From contig NC_134465.1 of assembly GCF_047948215.1 (NCBI RefSeq), forward strand, positions 12,190,522-12,254,521: a DNA stretch of 64,000 nt, written 5' to 3'. Below the pieces are notes generated by a model. The model did no database searches. It had not been told where the DNA came from and saw nothing but the letters and a program-made list of their open reading frames with translations. A program made the translations under genes and the position numbers. How positions within the stretch are numbered: the first letter of the stretch is position 1; the number at the start of each line of letters is the position of its first letter. Shown in pieces: positions 10,752 through 23,254 of this stretch. Source of the stretch: Lycorma delicatula. Taxonomy: Eukaryota; Arthropoda; Insecta; Hemiptera; Fulgoridae.

Positions 10752-11625
10752 CAGTAAAATTTCCTTATTCGCGAGGGTTAGAGAGACCGTAAAACTGCCG
10801 CGAATACAAAAAACCGCAAATTTAGAAAGGAACTAATACCCATTTAAGGAAAAACGGTTTGGTTCTATGTAAAATGAAAAAGAAAATCATGCGTACTTAC
10901 TTAGGGCGATGTTATTGATGAAATACACACGACAACATTAATTATAAGCACTGATTTAGTACAGTATATAGGTACAGTACACAAAAAATATTTATCAAAA
11001 TTCAATATATATCCTAATTTACTCGTAAGCACTGACCGAACTGTTTTTTTAAAGACCCACTGTATTATTTACTGCTTTAGAAAACGGTATTACATGATCA
11101 AATCGTAACCGGTAAACACCTTCAAAAGTCAAGAAAACATCACTGCAGTATTACGTACACTAAAACTAAAATTTCTGTAAAGGAAATTCTAAAACTAATC
11201 TATAGTATTTTGGATCGCATTTACAAAAATTTTAATTTTTCCTTGTCTCGCTTTTATTTTTAAATCCGTATGAAGTTCTGCATATTCTAGCACGGCATCT
11301 TCAATTTTACGTTTAAAGATTAAGCTTCTATTTAAAGATGGATTAGAATCTATAAAAATCCGGATAAGATCATGGGGCAGTTTAATGCCTTCGGTAAGCG
11401 TTTTGATATTTAATTGTTTTCCAGGGATCGTACCTTCTACCTCTTCACGTTCGTACTCCAATAGCGCCATTAAATCTTTTAATATTTTTATTTTTTATAT
11501 CACTACATAGTGTAATGTACGCGAATACGGAAAATTTTAGCCGTAAATATAGAAAATATATCGCAAAATATTGCACCGCGAATAACGAAATCGCAAACAA
11601 GGGAAGCGCGAATAAAATTTCACTG
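10752..11625. mobile_element. pogo/Tigger-like DNA transposon
   Basis: The ends are inverted repeats: cagtaaaatttccttattcgcg on the left against cagtgaaattttattcgcg (reverse complement of 11607-11625) on the right. The flanking dinucleotides are ga (left) and ta (right), compatible with a TA target duplication with one mutation. Further inward both ends carry CG-containing 'ttcgcg/cgcgaat' motifs, typical of Tigger/pogo termini. At 874 bp it is too short for a full transposase, so it is probably non-autonomous. Confidence 0.65.
11195..11470 (-). CDS. Open frame inside pogo-like element
   Basis: 91 codons, ATG to stop. It encodes a charged, helix-rich peptide (motifs EYEREEVEG, KRKIEDAVLEYAEL, KIKARQGKIK) without a recognisable domain or DDE triad. 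Codons look more protein-like than other short frames nearby. It may be the remaining end of the transposase or a captured exon. I do not recognise the product. Confidence 0.3.
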   Translation of the reverse strand: MALLEYEREEVEGTIPGKQLNIKTLTEGIKLPHDLIRIFIDSNPSLNRSLIFKRKIEDAVLEYAELHTDLKIKARQGKIKIFVNAIQNTID

Positions 11626-12949
11626 TAATAGCTATTTTGAACGTTTCAAGTCTCCTTGTGAAAGAATTCAAGATTAAAAAAAAACGGGTTGAAATAATTC
11701 TAACTGCGTAAATAAATGAAATAAACAGCATTTAAAAGTAGGAATAAAAATATAAATGTCAGGAATCAAATCCAATACCACAAGATTTTTAAACCAGCAT
11801 ATTACTATACCGTACAAACGAGTTAGCTATACAGTAATTAATTAGGAAATACAATACGAAAAGTTTATGATAATTTACGGGCGGAATTTAAGCTGTAAAT
11901 CAAGTTAATATCTGATGGAAACGGTAAGTAAAAGCTAATATTATAAAAAAGATTGAATTTGTTTTAAAATATTCTTCTAGTGTAATATTAAATTAATAAA
12001 ATGAAATTTAAATTTGTAAACGAGTTTAAAACGTATAATATTACCCCAATATAATGAAAAATACTGTTATCAGTATTTCAATGAATAAATTTTCCTTTCA
12101 ACGGTCCACATTTTCATTTTCAGAACCGTGTTATTTAAAGAGCGGAAATCTAATTTCAGATTTCAAATTAACTTGAAATGAATTCGTTAGCTTACACCAA
12201 TGACATTTAGCATAAGTTTACATTTACCGCGAACCTTTTCATTTAAGTGTATTAGGTAGGGCGGTACGTTGTATGAGGACAGATGTAAAATAAGTTAATA
12301 AACGAAATAATATTCTACTGTAAGTTAATAAAAATGAAAAGTTATTTACGCTTGCTTGTTCATTCTTGAGAACTGTTATATGATAATATTAAGTTACTGC
12401 TAACTCATTTATCACACTTAATGAAAAACCTATTCTTTCTTATATATAAAAAATTGTATATTACCAAGAATAGATCTTTTTTTTCATTATTTCTACAGAA
12501 TATTATCTCAAAAGACTTTTTTAATGGATCAATCAAGAATAAGAGTGTAGAGACTTTTTTAACAATAGAAAAAAAATTTGGTTCAATACTCCTCTAAAAA
12601 TGCATTTAAAAAAAAGTTCCATGTGAAAAATTGTACAATTCAAATATTAATATAATCCTAATATTAGATTAAGGCATACAAATTTACGCGAACAGATTTC
12701 AAAACGATTTTCATATAATTAAAAAAAAAACAATTTAAACAGGAATTCTATATACGCATTGCCCGTATTGTTTTAGTTTGCTATCTGCCTTATACGAAGC
12801 AGCCAATAGTGAGACTGCTTATTTTGACCAATAGTGTGCAGCGGTCGTGCCACATCAACCAGTCACAATGAATCGACCCTGCGTCGATTCAACCAATCGC
12901 GAGCCTCACGTCGCTACAGATGAATAAAGAGAAGCGTTCTTTAACAAAT
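11626..12949. other. AT-rich DNA, nothing recognised
   Basis: A slightly GC-richer patch at about 12780-12930 (including cagcggtcgtgccacatcaaccagtc) has no match I know. No gene is seen. Confidence 0.4.
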
Positions 12950-13082
12950 AGGGCCTTTCATCTGGAGGTCCTGGGTTCGAATCCCGGTCAGGCATGGCAT
13001 TTTCACGCAAGCTACAAATCATTCATCTCATCCTCTAAAGCAATACCTAATGGTGGTCCCAAAGGTTAAAAAAAAGAAAAAA

Positions 13083-13087
<5 letters not shown>
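12950..13087 (+). mobile_element. Chimeric SINE (family A head, family B tail)
   Basis: The head gggcctttcatctggaggtc with B box gggttcgaatcccggtcagg belongs to family A. The tail (atcctctaaagcaatacc, then ggtggtcccaaaggttaaaa) matches the 3' tail of family B. The A-box end is missing. A long (TA)n tract follows directly. Confidence 0.65.

Positions 13088-13170
<83 letters not shown>
13088..13170. repeat. (TA)n microsatellite
   Basis: About 80 bp of uninterrupted alternating ta. Confidence 0.95.
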
Positions 13171-13172
<2 letters not shown>

Positions 13173-13269
13173 TAGTGTTGAAATATTTTCTTTTAAATAC
13201 GACATAAGGTTTTTAAATATTAATGAATTAAGCAATAATTAGTGTACAATTACGAAAAAGATAAAAAAA

Positions 13270-13620
13270 AAGCTAATACAGTTTTAGGCCTTCCCGTCAC
13301 GCGGCTAAAGCAACGTTCCGGGAAAGTCCTATAATTGTGGGTTTTTTCTGATGCACGGCTTACACACAACATTTAATTAAAAATATTCATCATTTTATTT
13401 AAATATAGTTTTTCGTTTATTTAATTCAATGATTCATCTAAAGCGCAAAAGCATACCGTATTTAATTCACGCGAATGTGGCGGTAGTAGCGGCGACATTC
13501 GGCACTAACTAAACTAATGTAATTTCACAACTTATATAGAATAAATTTCGCTTGTACTGTCGGCACATTGGTGTAGTGGCGAGAATTAACGCACCAGGTA
13601 CTGAGATGTTGTCACAGCTA
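13270..13620 (+). repeat. Interspersed repeat family C
   Basis: Shares cgatgcacggcttacacac-like, ttcgtttatttaattcaatga and gcggcgac...tcggcact blocks with 33575-33885 and 7482-7740. The tRNA-like segment is cattggtgtagtggcgagaa followed by ttaacgcaccaggtactgag. Confidence 0.65.
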
Positions 13621-13829
13621 AACAACACAGCAAACGATTACAACAGCTTTACGGCAGTGCTTTGAAATATTAACTAAATAAAATAAATCATTAATATTTA
13701 AAGTGTGAAAGGGGAATTTCCTACAGGGGAAAAAGGGAAATTTCAAGATCGTGAACTATGACACTAGCACTACTTACGGTGACAGGGGGTACTATTGACG
13801 CAGTATGCTCAATTAGCCACTAGTTTACA

Positions 13830-14215
13830 GAATTTTTTGGGTGGGAATGCGATTTTACAAAACTTTTTTTTACAAATATTAATTTTTAATCGTTAAGAAA
13901 TGTGCCTAAGAAAAATATAACCTTAATTAGACAAAAGCTCAAGTTACTGAAGGTGACCTTTTCAACAACATTACAAGCTTGAGCTTTTAAGTTGAAAATT
14001 TAATGGCATCAACGTCTTCATATATAGAAGTAATCTTACAAAGTTTGGTTGAAATCGGTCCAGTAATTCTGGAAATATAAAGTGATCTAAAAGCCGTCAC
14101 CGAAAACACGTACATACGAATAATAACATCCGGAAAATTTTCATCTGGTTTTTTGGGTTCCTTACGTTTTAAAACGTCAATATCCGTTGAAAAGTGCATA
14201 CGCCCAAATCGAACC
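13830..14215 (+). repeat. Interspersed repeat family D
   Basis: Contains a block (ctccag/ctggaaatataaagtgat, cgtacatacgaa, catccggaaaatttt, tggttttttggg) that reappears inverted at 31480-31860. The length is about 390 bp. The nature of the element is unknown. Confidence 0.6.
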
Positions 14216-15443
14216 GATTACAATACTTTCCCTTTTAGAGCTATAGCGCTATCTAGAGAGAAAGTAAAATTCAGTAAAAATATTTCGGATACGATTTGAC
14301 CTCTTTTATCAAACGGTGGAAATTACCTTAAAAATTATACAATATTAAAAATATAATTAGAAAAACTCTCTTCTTGACCGAATTTATCATAAAAATTAAA
14401 CTTTAATTAGTAATTGCTAAACAATTTAGTAAAAATAATTTGAGTCCCATTTGCCCTTCCTCGATAGCCACCTCTAGATAACAATACAAAGTTAAAAAAT
14501 ATATATATATATGCTAGCTGGATAGGGCGCGCTTCGCTTGCCTGACCGTACAGCCAGGACCTCCGACACGTTCGATATTTTCATTGTTGAAAGAATATTA
14601 AATATTTTACAAATATTCATTAAAGAAAAAATAATAATAATTTTATTTCATTCTATCTTTGTTTGCATGATGACAGACATACGAGTATAATAAAGTAAAA
14701 GGATTAGTTTTTGCCTAATCAGTATCTTTAATTCACAAGTTTGTGGTAGGGTATCGGTTTATGACTTAAAACCTTTCTTGGGATAACACGAATGTATTCT
14801 GAAAATTGGAAAGTAATCGATCGGTCGGTTCTCGTGTGACGCTGTTGCAAACAAACAGTATTCGCACTGATATATATAATGCCATTCCGGGACTAGCTTC
14901 TTTCGTCCGACGGTCTATCCAGAAATCCCCGGTCCTCCCTAGGGCATTCCGGAGCACCTGGAACCTCCACAGGTCGCTTTCCTCGCCATTACCATCTAGC
15001 CAGAACCGCTTGGATCCTCGCAGCGTCCGTTACCCTTATGGTTATGAGAATAATACTGATAAATAACAATCGAAGCATTCAGGATTTTTAAAAATTTGAA
15101 AAAGAAACTAAATTACAAAAGATAGAATAGTAGTAACTACGGTAACAAAAGTACACAGAAAACTACACAACATATTTCTGTTTCCACGGTTCAAAAATAT
15201 AATAATGAAGTGAAAAGATTAATTTTTTTTCTTTAATATATATTTTTAATCGACAACCTTATCTCCAAGGAGGCTAGGGCCTCGATCTATTTCTTAAAAC
15301 CTTCCCCGGAATAACACGAACGTATCCTGCAATTTGAAAGCAGTCGGTTGTTTGGTTGTTGTTTCTTCCGAGATGCAAAAACTAACCAACCGAAAAAAAA
15401 AACAAGACAAATCTGCGGATTTATCTATAAGATATATATATAT
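14216..15443. other. AT-rich DNA with a short internal repeat
   Basis: A 60-bp block at 14766-14826 (aaaacctttcttgggataacacgaatg...) is repeated with changes at 15291-15352. Positions 14880-15060 are less AT-rich. The 86-codon frame there (14806-15066) lacks any family motif. Confidence 0.4.
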
Positions 15444-16139
15444 ACTAGCAGACCCAGCAATTCTTCACTATTGCTAGATTTGAGTATATATATAAACACA
15501 ATTGAAAGTTGTGTTAAGATTAGTTGTGTTGTTAAAATTAAAAAAAATGAACATTACGGATCTTCACAAAATTTACCTTTTTTATTTTTTATTTTATCCT
15601 TCCCCCTTTTTCCACTTTCCTTTTCCCATTTTAATTTTCATATATTTCATTTCCCCGTTTCCCCCGCCCGTTCCAACATTTCCCCTTTCAATTCCTTTCC
15701 CTTTTCTTCTCCATTTATCTTTCCCTTATTTCCCTTTTTCCCTTCCTTTTTTTCTCTTTCCCCTTTCCATTTCCTTTTCCCGTTCTTTTTTTACCTTCTT
15801 CCCTTTTACCTTTTTCTATTTTTCCATATTTCCCTTTTTCCCCGCGCGTAAATCGGTCCAATAGGTTTTTAGTCTAAACTAGACACACACATGTCGGAAA
15901 CATTGAAATAGAATCGTAAAATAATTAGTATAGCGTGTGTTGTTTTAACGTCAAACAGATAGCGTTGTTTAAAAAAAAAAACATTTTTTACCTGTCAGAG
16001 GTGACTGGTACATCTTAGGTACTTAAATAGTAGGTATATAAAAACAAGCGCGTATTCGAATGCAACGTTGTGTCGAAATTTCAAAGCAATCGGTGAAGAA
16101 TTTTCGGAGATTTAAAAAATTGAAATAACGAACATTTAC

Positions 16140-16140
<1 letters not shown>
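15444..16140 (+). repeat. Old interspersed repeat with pyrimidine tract
   Basis: Begins at a gacccagcaattcttcactattgct motif and includes the tract at 15574-15845, gcgcgtaaatcggtccaa and acacacacatgtcgg. It finishes around aatcggtgaagaattttcgg. These phrases recur in arthropod repeat families, but I cannot name the family. Confidence 0.4.
15574..15845 (+). repeat. 270-bp polypyrimidine tract
   Basis: Almost all C and T, in ccctttt-like units. The two long open frames over it are artefacts of this composition. Confidence 0.85.
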
Positions 16141-16170
<30 letters not shown>

Positions 16171-17320
16171 ATTTCGGTACTACCTATATATATATATATA
16201 TATATATATGTAGGTAGTTGTCAGGTTTGTTCGAACATCAGGGCGAAGCTGGGGTATATTTAGCCAAGATAGTTGTGTCAAATCTTTCGGTTATCAGGTT
16301 TGAATATGAAGCAAAATTACTTAGTATAATAATATTAATATCTCATCACTCCTAAATCCAATTGACATAAATCTCTGAAATTTTAAATAATTTAATATGA
16401 ACTTTCATCGTATTAAATCTCAATTTTGAACGACCATTAAAAAAAGAAAAATATTCAAAATGATGTAAAATCATCCCTCCCGTTTTTTATTTTATCCAAA
16501 ATTTAATAACATTAATATCTTATGTACATATGTAAAATGTCTAATATGTACATAATATCTTATGTACATATATATAGAAATTTAAAAAAAAAATTATTTT
16601 CGTGAGAATTAATATTGAGCCAGTCCGGAAACTAATAAAATACAGCCGACATACATATAAGTTTTTTTGTTGGATTAACCTGCAAGGGGGTCTTGTAACG
16701 TCTACGTCTGCAAATACCCCGCTACCCAAAATTTTTAACGACTTTATACGTTCTTTTTATAGGGATGCTCTAGCAGCAGTAATAAAGCCAGAGAAGAAGT
16801 AAAAAGTAAAAACTGTCAATCTTTGTTACGTATAGTAAGCTTTACCTTGAAACGTTTAATTAAATTTTTATTTACATTTATGTCGTTTTTAACTTATCCA
16901 TATGATAAAGATTTTTATTAAAAAAAATTTTTATTCAATTTAAGAAAACGAAAATACAAGGTATTCTTTGATCATCATTTTTTAAAATAGCTATTCCTGG
17001 TTGAAATAGCAATTAGTAAAAAAAATGGTCAATAACTAGAAACACGGTCGTTCAAAAAAACTCAAATTGACCGAGGATGATGAAAAAAAAATTAGGTAAA
17101 TAAAAGGACATATTTATTGAAACATCCTCGGGTATAAAGTAACGCTAGGTTAAAACAAATTTAATAAATTTTGTATTTTTTTCAGTTTCTTGAAGATAAA
17201 TTTAACTAACGAAATGAAAAGAAAAATGAACTGGGACGTAAAATAAAACCAACGTCAATTTTTAAAAGTAATTATCAGGTGAATTTTTAAGCTTCAGAGT
17301 CATTGAAAAACTATATCGTT
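16141..17320. other. AT-rich DNA with (TA)n tracts
   Basis: (TA)n at about 16149-16170 and 16181-16208, separated by a short unique stretch. No gene is seen. The frame at 16602-16802 has no recognisable motif. Confidence 0.4.
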
Positions 17321-17460
17321 TTAGCCTTTCATCCGGAAGGTCCCAGGTTCGAATCCCAAATACATGAACTGATTTTTTTCACGCTAAAAAATTTCATTTT
17401 ATATATTTCTGCTCACAAGCTTTCGAGCTAATGTTAACTAACCCTATAAAAAAATAAATA
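17321..17460 (+). mobile_element. SINE family A, partial
   Basis: Starts in the tRNA-like region (ttagcctttcatccggaagg, B box aggttcgaatccc). It continues with a degenerate family A body (tttcacgct, atttcattttatatat) to an A-rich end. Confidence 0.6.
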
Positions 17461-17760
17461 AAAATATCTCATCAAATAGATATATATATATATTAAACAT
17501 ATATATATATGTTTTCTTTTTATGATTGTTTTTAATATTTAAATATTTTAATATCTTCTGAAGACGGATTTTAAACATTATAATTGGATTTTTACTTGTG
17601 TGTTGGTAACTGAATTCGGTTTCTAGAGAGTTTACATTTTTTGTTTGGATTTGATTAGAAGAGATTTTTTGAGCATAATGATATTTACTCCTCTAGGACA
17701 AATTTATCTACAAAAAATTATTAATTAGTTAATTAATAATTACTTTTTAATTTTTACATA

Positions 17761-18607
17761 GAAGTACCAGTTAATGATGTTAAGGAACAATTTAGATCAG
17801 GAGTAACAGTACAAGGTGAAAAGATAAAGATGCTATGATTTGCTGATGATGTAGTAATTCTACCCGAGAGTAAAAAAGATTTAGAAGAAATAATGAACAG
17901 AACGGATGAAGTCCTACGCAAGAACTACCGCATGAAATTAAACAAAAATAATGAAATGTAGTAGAAATAATGAAGATACACCACTTAATGTAAAAATAGG
18001 AAGAGAAAAGCTTACGGATGTAGAAGAATTTTGTTATTTGGAAAGTAGAGTTACTAAAAATGGATGAAGTAGGAGCGATATAAAATGCCGAATAGCACGA
18101 CGAAACGAGCCTTCAGTCAGAAATATTTTTTTGTTTTACATCAAAAATTAATTTAAACGTCAGGAAAAAATTTTTGAAAGTATATGTTTGGAGCGCAGCT
18201 TTATATGGAAATGAAACTTGGACGATCGGTATCTGAGAAGAAAAGATTAGAAGCTTTTGAAATGCGGTGCTATAGGAGAATGTTAAAAATCAGACGGGTG
18301 GATAAAGTGACAAATGAAGAGGTATTGCGGCAAATAGATAAAGAAAGAAGCATTTGGAAAAATATAGTTAAAAGAAGAGACAGACTTATAGGCCACATAC
18401 TAAGGCATCCTGGAATATGGCTTTAATATTGGAAGTACAGGTAGAAGGGAAAAATTGTGTAGGCAGACCACGTTTGGAATACGTAAAACAAATTGTTACG
18501 GATGTAGGATGTAGAGGGTATACTGAAATGAAACGACTAGCAGTAGATAGGGAATCTTGGAGAGCTGCATCAAACCAGTCAAATGACTGAAGACAAAAAA
18601 AAATTCT
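17761..18607 (+). pseudogene. RTE LINE 3' fragment
   Basis: 5'-truncated copy of the 736 element. It starts after reverse transcriptase motif B and runs to the same 3' end (caaatgactgaagacaaaaa). Frameshifts and stops are frequent (for example the FADD region reads tga). A C-terminal stretch at 18184-18426 is still open. Confidence 0.85.
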
Positions 18608-19045
18608 AATACGCTTAAGTATTGCACTGAGTTACATCTGATTTAATAACAGATGCAGTGATTGAAGTAAACGGAGTAAATAAAAACAACTGAGTAAATA
18701 AATAAATTATTGCGATAAAAAAAATTAGTCAAACTCTAGTTTACAGCATTACAAGTTTTAATATTTCCTGTCACTGTAAACAGTCTATTGCTTTTAATTA
18801 CACTAAAGAAATAACTATTGCCTCATTAAAGTTACAAAAAAGTACTTAGGAAGTTTTTAATTTTTTCAGTGAAAATATATCATTAATATTTCTCAGCCGG
18901 ATGAATAAGTAAATATTTACTAATTAATTTATAATTTTGTTTTTCGTATTTCTCTCCACGATAAACAATTTTATGATAATATTTACATGAATTTAAAAAA
19001 AATAAATAAATCGCTATCGTAAGCATTCTTTTTTTATATCTTTTT
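18608..19045. other. AT-rich DNA, nothing recognised
   Basis: No gene or repeat is identified. Confidence 0.4.
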
Positions 19046-19530
19046 TAGTTACTTGTACGAAGTAAAAGAAGTATTGTGATCGCGAAACATTTCCGTCTTC
19101 ATATTTCAACGGAAATACCTGAATCCATTTTGATTTTGACTAGTTTCGGCGTAACGTCTGTACGTTAGAATGTTCATATGTATCTCTCATAACTCAAAAA
19201 AATAACCGAAGGATGTTGACATTTTGTATGCAAATTGTTGTAACAATTAAGTGTGCATCTCCCTTTTTGATTGCAATCGAAATTAAAATTAAAATTTTAA
19301 TTAATGAAATATTTTGAACTTAAATAGAAGGCACATCGGTTCTAATCAGACTTCATTTCCTTATATTTATTTTTAAATGTATTTTATTTACATTTTTAAC
19401 CTTTCTTTCTTTTTCTTCAGAAGGAAGAAAAGTTAAATTTTTTTCTTTCTTTAACTTTCTTCATTTTTAATTTAAATATATTGATTTAATATTAATTAAC
19501 CTGTGATTTAAAAAAAAAATTACAAAATGT
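19046..19530 (+). repeat. Repeat family E, truncated copy
   Basis: Starts with acttgtacgaagtaaaagaa, a mutated form of the family end. It carries the gtttcggcgtaacgtctgta and ggatgttgacattttg blocks and stops before the far inverted end. Confidence 0.65.
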
Positions 19531-19585
19531 AGTGTATAAAAATGTTGTACCTAACTCGGAGATTCTAAAATTGATTTCAATACTA

Positions 19586-19698
19586 GCCATGATTCCGGTG
19601 TACATTAGTGGTCGGGGTTCAATTAACTACACGTTTCAGGAACGGTCGGCCTGAGTCTGTACAAGACTACACCTCACTTACGTATCATACGTACCATT
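19586..19698 (+). mobile_element. SINE family B body fragment
   Basis: Matches the middle of family B (attccggtgt, caattaactacacgtttcag, tgtacaagactaca). Head and tail are missing. Confidence 0.6.
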
Positions 19699-20647
19699 TT
19701 CATGTCACTGAGTCGTGAGTTGATTATTGTTCAGAAGTTAAATAGATTGCGACGCACACATTAGGAAAATAAATATAATACTCGGTTTCTAATTCATTTA
19801 AAATTAGTAGCACTGAATAGAATACAAAAAAAAAATATGGGTTTTTCGTTTAACTTTGTTTCAATTAATGTTTTTCTGTTTCGGTAATGATTAATCTCAG
19901 ACCTGATGAACATTAACTAGGCTTATAGTTAATTTAGAAAAAAGTTTTTAAATGTTTTATTTTAATAGTGATCTGAGGTCGTCTATTAGCCTTCTAATTA
20001 TTTATTGGAATTTTTGGTTACTAACTTATTGAGTATAATTTTTTTTTATCAAAAAAATGTTCACCCATATAAAATTTGTAACGAATTAAAAAAAAACCCC
20101 GGAAATGTCATACGGATTAAATATTGCACGATATTGATTTAATATTATAACAATTTATACGAAAGTAATAAAGAAATTGATGCAAAGTGAATCACGTTTA
20201 AAAGATCTGAAAATAAATTAACTGCGATCTCAAATAAAATATCCAGTTATAGTTGAAGGTCACGTAAAATAGGTTCATTTAACCGACTACGAAAGATCTA
20301 TTTAAAAATTATGTACTAAGTACAGTATCTCGTCATATCTCGTAACACAACCGTGATTCCGAAACAGTTTAAATTCGTATCCATTATTCGTTTTATAGGA
20401 AAACCTTTATGAACATAATTTATATATATAAAACTATTGAAATATTGACCTTATAAATTACGATTTTTTTTACTACAAAGGTTTATTTACAATGTTCCTC
20501 CTAAGTAAGACCATAAGTAAATTATATAATAAATAATTAATAATTAATAATGGAAGACAAGCACTAGTGATACTCATCGTAGAATATAACATTTAGTATG
20601 CATAACATGACAGGAAAATACAATTAAACGATAGGTAAATAAATACT
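19699..20647. other. AT-rich DNA, nothing recognised
   Basis: No gene or repeat is identified. Confidence 0.4.
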
Positions 20648-20649
20648 TC

Positions 20650-20810
20650 TCTGTGGCGGAACGGTAGGGTCTCGGCCTTTCATTCGGAAGTTCCGGGTTC
20701 GAATCCGTCAGGCATGGTATTTTTCATTTCCTATAAAATTCCATTTACATATCTCACGCACAAGGTTATGTGGCGATATCATCAAGCAAAAGAAAAAAAA
20801 TATTTTCTTT
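20650..20810 (+). mobile_element. tRNA-derived SINE, family A
   Basis: tRNA-like head (ctctgtggcggaacggtagg as A box, gggttcgaatccgtcagg as B box). The family A body follows (ggcatggtatttttcat, gttatgtggcgatatcatca), then an A-rich tail. A possible imperfect TSD is taRataaataaa on both sides. Confidence 0.75.
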
Positions 20811-21485
20811 GTAGATAAATAAAATAATACCTGATAAAACACTATAAATCAATAAAATAAAATATAAATGAATTAAACACGAACCATATTATCATCATCA
20901 TATGATGATAATCATATGTGCAAAAAATATCCTAGCCAAAAATTAAAATTATTAATCGTGGTGTTTAGAAGGGGATAACGGGGGGGAAAATGAAATCACA
21001 TATTGGTAAAAATTATGTTTTTTAATACGCTAAATTTTGATCGGTTAATTATAAATTAATATTATTAAAATGTAACATTATTATAAGTACTTGTATAACG
21101 TAAACATTTTAGAGTAATTAGATATAATTGATGGAGCATCATATAACGATATACATGTTTAATTAACATATTAGCTATCTAAATCTAAATCAAATCGACT
21201 AATGACGTACGTCCTTTGAGTAGTTCGATATTAATCACGTGATTAGTAATTCAAAATTGCTTCTTCAATAAATATGTACCTTAATTTGCACGTGTCTCTT
21301 TTAAGTAGCGACTTCTATTAAATGTTTTTTCTATAAAAAATGATATAAAAACTAAAACGGAATAAAATACTTTTATGAATACATTATAACTCGTACAATA
21401 TAAATTACAGTAACTTGTGCAATAAATTTTAACTCGTATATCTAGCTAAGAGATTCGTTGTATAAATTTAAACATTTATATTAAT
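20811..21485. other. AT-rich DNA, nothing recognised
   Basis: Contains an atcatcatcatatgatgat palindrome-like stretch at about 20891-20915. No gene is seen. Confidence 0.4.
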
Positions 21486-21494
21486 TTTAACCCT

Positions 21495-22209
21495 TTTTTT
21501 TTGTCTTCAGTCATTTGACTGGTTTGATGCAGCTCTCCAAGATTCCCTATCTAGTGCTAGTTGTTTCATTTCAGTATACCCTGTACATCCTACATCCCTA
21601 ACAATTTGTTTTACATACTCCAAACGTGGCCTGCCTACACAATTTTTTCCTTCTACTTGTCCTTCCAATATTAAAGCGACTATTCCAGGATGACTTAGTA
21701 TGTGGCCTATAAGTCTGTCTCTTCTTTTAACTATATTTTTCCAAATGCTTCTTTCTTCATCTATTTGCCGCAATACCTCTTCGTTTGTCACTTTATCCAC
21801 CCGTCTGATTTTTAGCATTCTCCTATAGCACCGCATTTCAAAAGCTTCTAATCTTTTCTTCTCAGATACTCCGATCGTCCAAGTTTCACTTCCATATAAA
21901 GCGACACTCCAAACATACACTTTCAAAAATCTTTTCCTGACATTTAATTTAATTTATGATGTAAACAAATTATATTTCTTACTGAAGGCTCGTTTAGCTT
22001 GTGCTATTCGGCATTTTATATCGCTCCTGCTTCGTCCATCTTTAGTAATTCTACTTCCCAAATAACAAAATTCTTCTACCTCCATAATCTATTCTCCTCC
22101 TATTTTCACATTCAGTGGTCCATCTTTGTTATTTCTACTACATTTCATTACTTTTGTTTTGTTCTTGTTTATTTTCATGCGATAGTTCTTGCGTAGGACT
22201 TCATCTAAC
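21495..22209 (-). pseudogene. RTE LINE, 5'-truncated copy with TSD
   Basis: Minus-strand copy of the same LINE family. The 3' end at 21495 carries a short A tail. Flanks are a 9-bp TSD, tttaaccct, at 21486-21494 and 22210-22218. The C-terminal part of the protein (21507-21926, 139 codons with YGSETW and RPRLEYVKQI) is open. Upstream parts are frameshifted. Confidence 0.85.
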
Positions 22210-22357
22210 TTTAACCCTATTAAAAAAAATTATTTTAAACATGCTTTTGTTCAAAAAAAGATAGCAATTCTTACTAATATTGTTTTCAAGAAAATTACTT
22301 CTAAGAAAAATTACTTTCAAGAAAATTACTTTTAAAAAAATGTTCTATTTATGCATT

Positions 22358-22438
22358 ACTAAAAAGAAAAGCGTGGAGCGCGCTCTATTTATAAAATGGC
22401 TGTATATGAGAGAGCGCCCCATGCTTTTCATTTTAGTC
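22358..22438. other. Long imperfect hairpin (81 nt)
   Basis: Two 29-nt arms, starting actaaaaagaaaagcgtgg and ending ccatgcttttcattttagt, can pair with about four mismatches or wobbles around a loop of about 23 nt. The stem is GC-richer than its surroundings. The size is within the range of an animal pre-miRNA, but no expression evidence is available. It could equally be a small foldback transposon. Confidence 0.45.
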
Positions 22439-22583
22439 GTCTCTCCAATAAAAAAAGCACGGTGCGTTGATTTTTTTGTTGTAAGTGTTTACATTTTTAT
22501 TTTGAATGAAGCGCACACACATGATTCGACTTCTTGTTACGAACGATTTATCTAAAATTACATTTGTATTTTATTAAATTTTT

Positions 22584-23254
22584 ACTTCCTTGTACGAAGT
22601 AAAGGAAGCATTGTGTTCGTGAAAAATTTTGGTTTTCAGACTTCAACGAAAATATCCATTTTGACCGTCCCTGAATTCACTTTAATAAGTTTTTTCTTAA
22701 TTCATTTTGACTAGTTTCGGCGTGACGTCTGTACGTACGTATGTATCTCACTAAACTCAAAAAAGATTAGCCGTAGAATGTTGAAATTTTGGATTAGGAC
22801 TGTTGTAACATCTAATTATGCTCCTCCCCTTTGGACAGCTACCGACTTGACAAAAAATGTCCAAAAAGGCCCAAAATCCAAACAAAAAATAGAATTTTGG
22901 ACTTTTTATTAACTGCAGTAACACGCTCGCATTGCGAGGTTTTCAACGATATATGACAAGTGGTGGTTATTTTCATTGGTTTCAGAATTAGACAAATAAA
23001 ATTTTGATTAATGAAATAATCAAAATACAAAGGGAAGACACATCGGTTCGAATTCGACTTCATTTCCTTTTTTTTTATTTAAATACATCGATTGATTAAT
23101 AATTATTAACCTGTGATTGTAAAAAAAAACTTTTACGATAAATAATAATTCAATAATAACAACTAAAAAGAAAAAAAATCAGAAGTTATTAGCGAAATAA
23201 AGTTTTACGTACTTTAAAAATGCGTGTGTGCAATTTAATACAAGTTCAAGGAAG
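22584..23254 (+). repeat. Repeat family E, nearly full copy
   Basis: Runs from acttccttgtacgaagt to the degraded far end agttcaaggaagt. It has the same internal blocks as the 35182 copy (gtttcggcgtgacgtctgta, aactgcagtaacacg). It lacks coding capacity. Confidence 0.7.

Noticed and set aside
15348..15864. Two long frames over the pyrimidine tract
   Set aside because: Phe/Pro/Ser/Leu-rich translation of simple sequence.
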